Shown here in pieces: positions 55,012-62,655 of a stretch of DNA of 64,000 nt. Below the pieces are notes generated by a model. That model was given only the letters and a program-made list of their open reading frames with translations. It had not been told where the DNA came from and ran no database searches. The stretch is from MPNP01 sp965221445 (GTDB lineage Bacteria; Pseudomonadota; Alphaproteobacteria; Rhodobacterales; Rhodobacteraceae): the NCBI GenBank assembly GCA_965221445.1, contig CBDCSF010000013.1:1426001-1490000 (forward strand), read 5' to 3'. The first letter of the stretch is position 1; each line of letters begins with the position of its first letter. Position numbers and translations under genes: made by a program.

Positions 55012-57048
55012 TCACTTTTTCTTGTCACCCCGATTGGATCGTTCCTCATTGGCCAAGACCATGCCTGCAAAATAACTGTCTAAAATCCCCTTACTTTCCT
55101 CGCCGATATTATTGCCCTGCCTTTCTATCTTTTCTGATAACAAAATTCCTTTTACCAACGCATCCTTATTGGGTTTCGTGACCTCTTTAAGCCTTTTATC
55201 CAATAATCCTTCTTCCAGTAAGGTTCTGGAAATGGTCTCATAGGACGCCATAAATTGCGTATCCCTTGACTGATCAAGACCCGGTGCCTTGTCAGTTGGA
55301 CCACGGACCAGCAAAAACTTGTTGGCTCCTATTTTTGGTACCCAGAACTGACCTGTGTAAAAGGATCTCGCCTTGACCAGAACGGAGCCCATTAGGAAAT
55401 AAAATTCTCCTTCCTTGAGTTTTTGAAGATCACCAATACTAACCCTGTTTTCCACGACAAAGCTGGCGTCCTGGCGATCAACCCATTTGGATCCAAATAC
55501 GCCCGACTTGAGCTTCTTACCAGAAACCACTGGTACCCTGTGGGTAGAAAACTTCTTGTCAAGAAAATCCCAGGTCTTCCGGGCATCCTCCATGGCTCCG
55601 GCAATGGTCAACCGGGCGTTGGCTGAAGCCGATTCGGCAATTTGGGGTGATATGGCTTGCATGGCAGCCATATCCTGCCCGGAAACAACAATCATGAACC
55701 CGAGAGATCGCGCCTGGGCCATCATTATATCTATACCCTTGACCATATAATATCCTGCTTCATCCAAGATAACCATGAAGGGTGTTGGGGCCTTGGTTGG
55801 TTTAGCATCGACAAGATTCTGCTTGGTTCCCATGATGGCTGGACCGGAGACCTCGCCCATCATCATCTTGAGAACGGCCACGATGATACGTCCACAATTC
55901 TGTATTTCCTCTGGTGCTTTCTGTAAGGCAGGTAAAAGAACCACCAATATTCGACGGTTTAAAACCACATCCTCAATATCCACTTCGCCAAATGGTGTCC
56001 GGAATATATGCCCATAATCATCGGCAAGTGAACCAAGAGGTTTGGTGAGCTGCATGGATAGGAACCCATGCTGTTCAACTGTTTTATCTTCCTGCGGCAA
56101 ACCATTAAGGGCTTTGAAGATGCTGAAACCCGGAAGAGAGTTGAAAAATCCCTTCAGTGCCAATTTTGAGGCCTCCGAAAATTCCCCATTCAACGCACGT
56201 AAGTACAATTCAATCATTCCACCTCTGGACCTGATTTCTGACCAAGCTTCGGAAGGTATGTCCGCGACGCAATTGATTTCCTCGCCATCAAGCAATTCCT
56301 TGTTAACCCCTTCCCCCAAAGGGAGATAATCCCTGATTGATTGTACATTCAGAAGTACATCCCCTGCATCCCTCATCTCGCAGAGGGCCTTGACAGCCGA
56401 TGTTACCAGAGACATGGCCCGGTGTTTCCACATGTCTGACCCATCTCCTGCACCACTCATCAGGGAAACGACAAGATTCATGAGTTGGTCAGGTGTTCCA
56501 TGCGAAAAGGGATTCAAGGTATTGGACTGAACAAGGGGACCTCCAGCCGGATTATCCAGGTTTCCACCAAGATCAGTGAAATTCAATATGCGGTAGTCAT
56601 CCTCCCGTCCAAATTTAGAGACCAGTGACCATGTTCTGCCATGAAACTCGGTAGTTCCCTTGCCATCAACAAATAGAAAACCGGAGTTCCACATTATTGA
56701 CTGGGAAACCATACCCAGAAGAAACTCGGAATTGTGCGTAATCAGATAGGATTCCATGACAAATAATCCTGCATCGGAATCCACCTTGATACAGGTCATG
56801 TCTTTTTCCAGAACCTTGAAGGACTTTATTATCTCATCCCCTTTTCTGGGTGTCAGTTTGCCCCGGGATACCTGCTTATCTATATGTACTTTTTTGGCAA
56901 GGGCTTCCGATCTTGAATAATATCCTTCTACCTCAACTATCTCCAACTCCAGTTTTTCAAACTGATCTGCCAATTCAATGTTACCTCCAGATGCTTTTTC
57001 CAAACCCGGTATTTTGGCTTTAAGGTAAATCTTGTTAGTCATGATCAA
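55012..57048 (-). CDS. DotL/IcmO-like type IV coupling protein, part 2 (intein C-part plus ATPase)
   Basis: From TTG 57048 or ATG 57042. The first ~106 residues are the C-terminal part of an intein, ending VDSDAGLFVMESYLITHN. The extein resumes SEFLLGMVSQSIMWNSGFLF, with Walker B MVILDEAGYYMV and the VVSGQDMAAMQ segment of DotL-like coupling ATPases. It is in the same frame as the upstream part (57073-58014), separated only by a TGA. With splicing, the P-loop GTTGSGKS would be rebuilt. It acts at the inner membrane to deliver substrates to a type IVB secretion channel. Confidence 0.8.
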   Translation of the reverse strand: MIMTNKIYLKAKIPGLEKASGGNIELADQFEKLELEIVEVEGYYSRSEALAKKVHIDKQVSRGKLTPRKGDEIIKSFKVLEKDMTCIKVDSDAGLFVMESYLITHNSEFLLGMVSQSIMWNSGFLFVDGKGTTEFHGRTWSLVSKFGREDDYRILNFTDLGGNLDNPAGGPLVQSNTLNPFSHGTPDQLMNLVVSLMSGAGDGSDMWKHRAMSLVTSAVKALCEMRDAGDVLLNVQSIRDYLPLGEGVNKELLDGEEINCVADIPSEAWSEIRSRGGMIELYLRALNGEFSEASKLALKGFFNSLPGFSIFKALNGLPQEDKTVEQHGFLSMQLTKPLGSLADDYGHIFRTPFGEVDIEDVVLNRRILVVLLPALQKAPEEIQNCGRIIVAVLKMMMGEVSGPAIMGTKQNLVDAKPTKAPTPFMVILDEAGYYMVKGIDIMMAQARSLGFMIVVSGQDMAAMQAISPQIAESASANARLTIAGAMEDARKTWDFLDKKFSTHRVPVVSGKKLKSGVFGSKWVDRQDASFVVENRVSIGDLQKLKEGEFYFLMGSVLVKARSFYTGQFWVPKIGANKFLLVRGPTDKAPGLDQSRDTQFMASYETISRTLLEEGLLDKRLKEVTKPNKDALVKGILLSEKIERQGNNIGEESKGILDSYFAGMVLANEERSNRGDKKK

Positions 57049-57672
57049 CTGTAATGCCAGTCCACCTACAGATCAGATCAGGTATCTGAGTTTAATACCC
57101 TCTTCCCTGGTGAAAACGGGAATTTGTAGATAACCTCCAACAACCTCTATGGATTGCATTTTGTTTCGCTGATCAAGAAATGTACACAGCCATTCTTTTC
57201 TTGCAGCGAGTGATCCCTTCTGATCAAGGTATCCTGTCTTCTTGCCTATCCCCTTTGTGCCATAATATCTGGGTGACCGAAGGGTAAGGTTTCGGTTTTC
57301 CCTGCATCCCGGCAAGTCATCAATAAGGGGAATGAAATACCGTATAAGGGGCTTGGTGGAATTTGATAACCTCCCGGTTTCCAACTGAATACCCAAATCT
57401 CCGGCACTTACACTTTCCCATTGCGGTACATCGTCTGTACTGAGACAATCCTTTTCTGCATATCGTTTCACCATCCAGAGATGATCCCTGGAGCATTCGG
57501 CAATTCGACCATCTTCAAAATGCAGTCGAACCACAGGTAGTTTGCCTTGGGGGAAAACATTCAGTATAGTGGTCAGCTCACCCGAAGGTATCCTTATTCT
57601 CTCCCCTTTTGTCAGTTTGCCAATGGGTACCCATCCATACTCTCCCATGACAAGTGTATCACTGGTTAATGA
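56731..57672 (-). other. Intein in the P-loop of the coupling protein, interrupted by TGA
   Basis: 314 codons. Start SLTSDTLVMGEYGW (N-terminal splicing block, Ser as residue 1) after GTTGSGK; block B region VVRLHFEDGRIAECSRDHLW with its His; end LFVMESYLITHN followed by Ser. A TGA at 57073-57075 splits it into 199 and 114 codons. The neighbouring LI-TGA-SVGGLA resembles LxRSxGGxA of intein endonuclease domains, so CGA to TGA is likely. A functional split by re-initiation at TTG 57048 (GGTGGA upstream) is possible. Confidence 0.8.
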
Positions 57673-58014
57673 CTTTCCTGATCCAGTCGTTCCAAGTACC
57701 AAGGCATGTCTTCTTGCATCGTCATTGGAAATCCACAATTCTTCATTATTCTGGTAATCATTGCCAAGAAACAGAAGACCTTCACCTTGACGGTACCTGC
57801 CGTTACCACCTGGTTCAGGATTGGAATAATCCTTTTTCCTCCAGCTGGCAGGTAACCTGTAGGGAAGCCTTGTTTTCTGGACAAAAAACCAAAAGGAATA
57901 GACAATGTCCAAGGGGATTATCATAACCCAGATGACTGGAATAAAAGGTAAGGAAAGAAACCCCAGCAAAATAATGGTTACGAAGACATCTGGCCGGGAC
58001 AAAGTCTGCTTCAC
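57073..58014 (-). CDS. DotL/IcmO-like type IV coupling protein, part 1 (N-terminus plus intein N-part)
   Basis: 313 residues from a GTG start. Two membrane helices (VFVTIILLGFLSLPFIPVIW; IPLDIVYSFWFFVQ), then PYRLPASWRKKDY, GEGLLFLGNDYQNNEELWIS and HALVLGTTGSGK, the first half of the Walker A motif at residues 108-114. From residue 115 the intein begins. The frame stays open upstream to a possible ATT start at 58056 (SDTREDAPRLTVTGHDNLVK), preceded by AAGGAAGAG; that longer N-terminus looks protein-like and may be real. Confidence 0.8.
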   Translation of the reverse strand: MKQTLSRPDVFVTIILLGFLSLPFIPVIWVMIIPLDIVYSFWFFVQKTRLPYRLPASWRKKDYSNPEPGGNGRYRQGEGLLFLGNDYQNNEELWISNDDARRHALVLGTTGSGKSLTSDTLVMGEYGWVPIGKLTKGERIRIPSGELTTILNVFPQGKLPVVRLHFEDGRIAECSRDHLWMVKRYAEKDCLSTDDVPQWESVSAGDLGIQLETGRLSNSTKPLIRYFIPLIDDLPGCRENRNLTLRSPRYYGTKGIGKKTGYLDQKGSLAARKEWLCTFLDQRNKMQSIEVVGGYLQIPVFTREEGIKLRYLI

Positions 58015-58143
58015 CAGATTATCATGGCCTGTTACTGTCAGACGAGGAGCGTCTTCCCTTGTATCAGAAATCTATCTCTTCCTTATAGCCCTGTTCATTG
58101 GATTGCCTAAAACTCTCATCATAAACACACTAAACCTGATTTA

Positions 58144-59241
58144 TCATTGGGAAGAGAGGTTCCCATATCCGTTATCAGTGAGAGTAGCAAGTATGGCAGC
58201 AAGTGCCACGGAGGCTCTTGTCTCCTGGACCAGTCTCAAATAGTTCAGCCGAGTATTGAGACTGTTCAAATCAATTAAATCCTGCAACAGGGCCCTTTCG
58301 TTTTTCTCATGCCGAATCTCCAAGGTCTCAACAGTAGGAGAAAAGTAAATTGATGTTCTGATATCAAAAGCTTGCAGTTGGCTTATCTGATCAGGGATTT
58401 CGGCCTGATAGTGGGATAGCTCGGCTAAAGGCCTGTAACCTTCCGATGATTCACTTGGTAAGGAAAGTCCTATGGAGAACTCTATCAAGGATGAAGCCGC
58501 TTGTTTTCTGGCAGCAATTGAATCCCTGATGACAGCCTCAGATAATCCCCCAGGTGTTTGTAATCTTTTTGGTGAAAGAGGAATGGGTGGAATTGGGTCC
58601 ACCGTATTGGCAACCAGTCTGTTTATGGCTGCCATGACATTTGGCTGTTCGGCGGGGATGGTGTCTTGATCGCTAACCACTCCCCAGTCGGTAGTCGGTT
58701 GTTCGATTTCTCCTATTGTTCCAATGGCATCCTTTTCCTGCTTCAGCCATGCCGCAAGATGAACTCCGTTTTTCTTTACTATTTCCTGCTTACCACCCGA
58801 CCAGTCACTTACTCTCTTTGTTATTACCTGAGGTGATATATTCGTACCCTCATTATTTTCTCTGGTAATTGAAAGATCAACCAAATGACAAAAGTCTTCG
58901 TTTGGGTCATACTTGCCACTTTCAGCCTCCGCCCGAAATTCTTCTCTAAGTCGCATGGAATGGTTTTGTTGTTCACCATCCACCAATCGCTTGTGAGCCT
59001 CAACCTGCCTGTCCAAGTAGGAACTTTGCTGCCGAGAATGAGCTTGTAAGGCTTCGATTATGTTTCTGGCAGCCTCAGTTGCTTCCTTACTTACATGATA
59101 TCGGGTTGATTGATGAAAAGATCCTATAGTTCCACATTGACATCCAGGTCCAAAAAGTGCCCACCCCGGTGAAGCAGCAGTCAGCAAACTCATTACTGTG
59201 ATTAATAGTCTGATACATTTTGATCTCGATGGTTTTTTCAT
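58144..59241 (-). CDS. Secreted protein of type IV secretion locus
   Basis: 365 residues from the ATG at 59241. A signal peptide (MKKPSRSKCIRLLITVMSLL, then TAASPGWA) ahead of a Cys-containing mature start (LFGPGCQCG). The rest is hydrophilic and helical with long coiled-coil-like stretches (EAARNIIEALQAHSRQQSSY; HEKNERALLQDLIDLNSLNT). Its ATG overlaps the stop of the upstream gene (ATGA). Located just before the DotL-like gene, it is probably a periplasmic component or assembly factor. I cannot assign a family. Confidence 0.6.
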   Translation of the reverse strand: MKKPSRSKCIRLLITVMSLLTAASPGWALFGPGCQCGTIGSFHQSTRYHVSKEATEAARNIIEALQAHSRQQSSYLDRQVEAHKRLVDGEQQNHSMRLREEFRAEAESGKYDPNEDFCHLVDLSITRENNEGTNISPQVITKRVSDWSGGKQEIVKKNGVHLAAWLKQEKDAIGTIGEIEQPTTDWGVVSDQDTIPAEQPNVMAAINRLVANTVDPIPPIPLSPKRLQTPGGLSEAVIRDSIAARKQAASSLIEFSIGLSLPSESSEGYRPLAELSHYQAEIPDQISQLQAFDIRTSIYFSPTVETLEIRHEKNERALLQDLIDLNSLNTRLNYLRLVQETRASVALAAILATLTDNGYGNLSSQ

Positions 59242-59903
59242 TGTTCCAACTCCTTGCCATAAATTGTGTCCCATATTCCTTCAATGGTTTGATCGGCATC
59301 CAATGGTGTCTCTTGCTGCGACCTTGTAGAAGGGAAAGCTTGTTCGGGTAAAGTTGCCTGGCGGCGGGTATTGGAACCGGTATTAACATTGCTTGGTGAA
59401 TATACTTCACCCCTTGATTGGCCAGATGTAGTCTTCTGATCAGTGGTAGCCTGCAGTATTCGAGAAGAGAAATAGCTCGGTAGTTCAAATTTATTGAAAC
59501 CACCTGTATTTCTTCCCAAGGATCTGGTTGCCTTACGCCATTCCCTTTCTGCTCGGGCACAATATTGGTTGAGGATATTCCCATCGGGGTTTATGAGGCT
59601 TTGCAATGACGTGTTAAATATACTCCCCAGATTACCTGTTGAAGCAAAACTACCTAGGGGTAACTGCATTAAACCTGCAAGACAACTCAGGTCACCAACT
59701 GGTGTGGGAGCATCAATTGATGCTTCTGCTCTTCTAACTGAGTTTTCAATCTGGTTTCTAGTACTGTTCGCCATCAATCTTCTTGATTCAGGGCTACATT
59801 TTTCGCTAGTCATGTCATAGGCCCAATCTCCAAAGATTGGAGTGCCCATTGATATACAGACCGGTATAACAACCACTTTTATAAGTTTCATAATCATATC
59901 CAT
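59238..59903 (-). CDS. Secreted protein of type IV secretion locus
   Basis: 221 residues from the ATG at 59903, 9 bp after AGGAA; a start 3 codons earlier is possible. N-terminal hydrophobic segment (MKLIKVVVIPVCISMGTPIF), then a Cys-bearing domain (SEKCSPESRRL ... GDLSCLAGL ... NQYCAREWRK-type spacing) and a low-complexity Ser/Thr/Gln-rich tail. Coupled to the next gene by a 4-base overlap. Probably exported. No family recognised; upstream partners of the locus, if any, are replaced by mobile remnants from 60157. Confidence 0.55.
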   Translation of the reverse strand: MDMIMKLIKVVVIPVCISMGTPIFGDWAYDMTSEKCSPESRRLMANSTRNQIENSVRRAEASIDAPTPVGDLSCLAGLMQLPLGSFASTGNLGSIFNTSLQSLINPDGNILNQYCARAEREWRKATRSLGRNTGGFNKFELPSYFSSRILQATTDQKTTSGQSRGEVYSPSNVNTGSNTRRQATLPEQAFPSTRSQQETPLDADQTIEGIWDTIYGKELEQ

Positions 59904-60156
59904 TGAAATCATTTCCTGATTTCAAGAATGCCCTGTTTGGTGAAACCTAAAAGAAAAAAATGGTGATATCAGCAGAGGAGATTACATACTTTGTGGATAA
60001 AAAATTCCAGCTGATTTCCATTTCCTAACTTTGCTAAACAGGTGAAAACACGCTAAACCTATTTAGAATTTCAACCTAATTTGAGCGTTACCCCAAGGAG
60101 TTAATAATGCAACGAGATCACAATCGCTGCCCGACACACCCTGGTGCACTTCACCT

Positions 60157-60372
60157 TTATGCCGATAAGAGACTGTGAAAGTATTCTAGTGCCTAAGGCA
60201 GGAAGTCACTTTTAACTATTATTTGCCTAGCTAAGGTGCCCTTCCGAGACATTTATTTGTTGTTTTTGGGACTTTCGTTTGCAAAAAACAGCCCAAAGGC
60301 GCATTTTCTTGGTGTACAAATGACCTTTTGAAGAATTCGTTTGAATATTTTCACAGTCTCATAAAGGCATAA
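60157..60372 (+). mobile_element. MITE-like repeat, copy 4
   Basis: 216 bp, ends TTATGCCGATAAGAGACTGT and the inverse CTCATAAAGGCATAA. Closest to copy 2 in its interior (AGCCCAAAGGCGCAT). Confidence 0.8.
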
Positions 60373-60384
60373 TAGAGAAAATTC

Positions 60385-61037
60385 CGACAAATTTTTTATG
60401 CAGACAAATGACTCGGGGTCCCCTTGAACAGGGAATATGAGTATCAACTTGTCGGCATAAAACTGACAAGGTTACCACCCAATCTGACTGATTAACCTCA
60501 TATATTCCTCTCTTTTAAACTTAAAATGAGAGGGTGTATTAATGAGTACATACAAAATTACCACGGTACCGGACAGCTTTTGGCTGAAGGTTCATATTAG
60601 TGACTTTCTGAACTCACTTGTCCAAAAGGGATATACCAAAGGCACTATAGAAGACTATAAAAATAGTGCTGCACGAATTTGTGATCATGCCGAGGCTCTG
60701 AGGATAGGTCCGGAGGACCTGGATGCCGAACTCCTTGATAAACTTGCCACTACCTGCCCTGGAACAGGTTCCAGATACATGGAAGGCATGCTTCATAGAA
60801 CCGTCCGTCGTATCACCGATGATCTGATCGACAAGGGTGTCATCTCGAAGCCGCCGGAAGATCTATCAATTGGTGGGCCTCGGGAACACTTGATACTGGA
60901 GTTGGATAACTGGTTGAAGTCAAACCGGGGCTTGTATGGTGGAGGGATTAGCAGGCACCACAAGGTAGCCAGACTATTTTTGGATTACTTTGGTAAGAGG
61001 GGTGATCAAAGCCACATGCCTCTTCCGGTAGATAAAT
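60385..61037 (+). mobile_element. RIT element 4 remnant
   Basis: Left end block (ATTCCGACAAATTTTTTATG, CAGACAAATGACTC ... ACTTGTCGGCATAAAA), the CCTCTC/GAGAGG hairpin at 60507-60533 and the first part of recombinase A. Ends where a transposon left end begins at 61038. B and C are absent. Confidence 0.82.
60542..61036 (+). pseudogene. RIT4 tyrosine recombinase A fragment
   Basis: It starts MSTYKITTVPDSFWLKVHIS and follows RIT2 A to FLDYFGK. An internal deletion then joins it to RGDQSHMPLPVD, skipping about 130 codons including the first catalytic Arg. It is cut by the transposon end and lacks all catalytic residues. Confidence 0.85.
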
Positions 61038-61092
61038 TGTTATTTCTCACAATAAACCGGGGTTACGTGACGGTTTATTGTGAGAAATAACA
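61038..61092. repeat. Two transposon left ends fused head to head (55 bp)
   Basis: TGTTATTTCTCACAATAAAC... and its exact inverse with 22-bp arms around GGGTTACGTGA. The right arm with the centre matches the left end of the transposon at 7234 for 36 bp. It could form a strong hairpin. No target duplication visible. Confidence 0.8.
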
Positions 61093-61093
61093 A

Positions 61094-61685
61094 CACCCTG
61101 ATTTGATCTTTGTTGCGGTCGCTGATGGGGCACCCAATTATGTTGATATCAACATTTACCCAATAGTTGGTCGTTCCTCTCAGCCCAGAACCCTGATGTG
61201 GAAGTTCTGGACTTCTACCATGCGACGACCCATCTGCACAAGGCTCCGGAATATACTCTTTCTCCGAAGGACTGGTATTTGAAATGGTACGGCATTCTCC
61301 TGTATGAACAGGACGGAGTTGCGCGGGTGATCAGGGGACTTTATTCCCGTTCGTCCACCGACACCGCACGGAAGGACCTGAAAGTTGAACTGAGCTACTT
61401 CAGGACCAATCGTCACAGGATGAACTACCAGGGTATCAAGCAAAGGGGTTTGCCCATTGGTTCCGGGATTGTTGAAGTGGTTAACAAGACCCATATAGGG
61501 GATCGAATGAAAAAATCTGGCATGCGGTGGAGCATATCAGGTGGGCAAGGGATCCTGAACATAAGATCGTGGTGAAATCTGATCGCTTAGATCGTGTCTG
61601 GAAACTGATTATAACCGATTTTGTGAATAGAATACCGGCCAACGACAATTGCAAGCCAAATCATGATTTGGCAGTGGTAGGTTAA
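61094..61685 (+). pseudogene. ISKra4-family transposase C-terminal part
   Basis: The frame HPDLIFVAVADGAPN is broken at 61139 by a 26-bp insertion; without it the text continues SWSFLSAQNPDVEVLDFYHA. Then YFRTNRHRMNYQGIKQRGLP, IGSGIVEVVNKTHIGDRMKK and SGMRWSISGGQGILNIRSW, the ISKra4 signature blocks. One base is missing near 61573, after which VKSDRLDRVWKLI continues to a stop at 61683-61685. The N-terminal half is absent. Confidence 0.85.
61132..61164. repeat. Solo palindrome insertion with 7-bp duplication
   Basis: ACCCAAT - TATGTTGATATCAACATTT - ACCCAAT. The 19-bp insert is the core of the palindrome at RIT1 and RIT2 ends. Removing 26 bp restores the transposase frame. Confidence 0.88.
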
Positions 61686-61835
61686 AGTGATAAATTATGC
61701 ACAATACCAGATTCACACCCTATAACAGGTAAAACTGATTTCAACAGATCAGCTACATACTCAATGTTAGGGGACGGGTAGATGGAGAACGGCAATGACC
61801 CAATCTAGCAGGTCCCAAACTTGTGGGTAAATTCT

Positions 61836-62042
61836 TTATAGAATAAAGAGTTCCGTTTTCTCAGACTTATCAGCACTTTCAACAAAAACTTTATCTCCTC
61901 GTAACATTCGACTACCGACTGTATCGTATAGTCTAAGTGACTGACGAACAATAGCAGTCTTTGATATACCCTTCTGTTTACACATTCGCTCAATAAGTTC
62001 CATCTCAACCTCTGTGAGGTTGAGAGTCATTGTTCGTTTCAT
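61836..62042 (-). CDS. Ribbon-helix-helix DNA-binding protein
   Basis: 68 residues. KRTMTLNLTEVEMELIERMC is the beta strand and first helix, and KQKGISKTAIVRQSLRLYDT the second helix of an RHH (CopG/Arc) fold. The tail (GDKVFVESADKSEKTELFIL) is like that of small regulators of mobile DNA. GGAGGGGGT directly before the ATG is a strong ribosome-binding site. It lies alone between IS remnants; no toxin partner is visible. Probably dimeric and autoregulating. Confidence 0.75.
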   Translation of the reverse strand: MKRTMTLNLTEVEMELIERMCKQKGISKTAIVRQSLRLYDTVGSRMLRGDKVFVESADKSEKTELFIL

Positions 62043-62192
62043 ACCCCCTCCAATTTTACACTTAATTCATAGAAAAAAATGAAGAATTGTCAAGTGTAAA
62101 ATAAATTTATTTTTTAGCTATTTAATACTTGTAAAATCATTTATAAATAGCCAACTTGTTGAATCGCAAAATTTTAAAAGTGCAATCATCTG

Positions 62193-62600
62193 GTGATCAA
62201 ATCCGTGAACAACCGTAAAAAAAATTCAGGAAAAAGAGCTCAACAAGTGGCAGATATCGTAGTGCAATTTCTGATCAATGTAATTGAGATGAGTATCCAA
62301 CTGAGTACCACACAACGAATTCACAATAGAAAAATATCATGGAGTTTTAGTACCGAAAACAGAGTTCATTATTTTGTGATTCTACGAAATGTTATGGTGA
62401 TGGCGCGTAAATTGGGGTTGAATACTTTGGATATTCTGGAATCAGATGCCTCCAATTTGTTAGTAAATCTCAAACTCGCGGACCTCCTACCAGACTCGTA
62501 TCAATTTTACCAACAAATTAACAAACTCTTAACCAACAATTAACTAGTTCAATTGGAGAAACCGCATAAATCCCCCCCCCGAGACTACCTGAGTAGTTAC
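62193..62600 (+). pseudogene. IS66 transposase C-terminal remnant with terminus
   Basis: A degraded frame in which HYFVILRNVMVMARKLGLNT and LDILESDASNLLVNLKLADL with LLPDS match the TnpC end of the IS66 at 31283. The terminus GACTACCTGAGTAGTTAC is at 62583-62600, 56 bp before the porin 4 start. Confidence 0.65.
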
Positions 62601-62617
62601 TATTTTTGTTCGCCCAT

Positions 62618-62655
62618 TATGGAATTTATATTATCAAGGATAAACGAGGAAGAAA
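62618..62655 (+). promoter_or_regulatory. Conserved porin leader (shortened)
   Basis: AATTTATATTATCAAGGATA and CGAGGAAG are kept, but the TGAATAGTCCTTGGT part present at porins 2 and 3 is missing. The IS66 terminus ends only about 20 bp upstream, so the natural upstream region was replaced. Confidence 0.55.

Noticed and set aside
57073..57075. TGA read as Trp or selenocysteine in the coupling-protein gene
   Set aside because: Other genes in the window use TGA as a normal stop and TGG for Trp; no SECIS-like hairpin was seen. CGA-to-TGA mutation fits the intein alignment better.
58057..58107. 16-codon leader peptide (MMRVLGNPMNRAIRKR) before the coupling-protein gene
   Set aside because: Too short to support alone; it may simply be spacer before an alternative ATT start.
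15609..60372. CRISPR array
   Set aside because: The dispersed ~215-bp repeats have inverted ends and lie kilobases apart; no short regularly spaced repeats and no cas genes.
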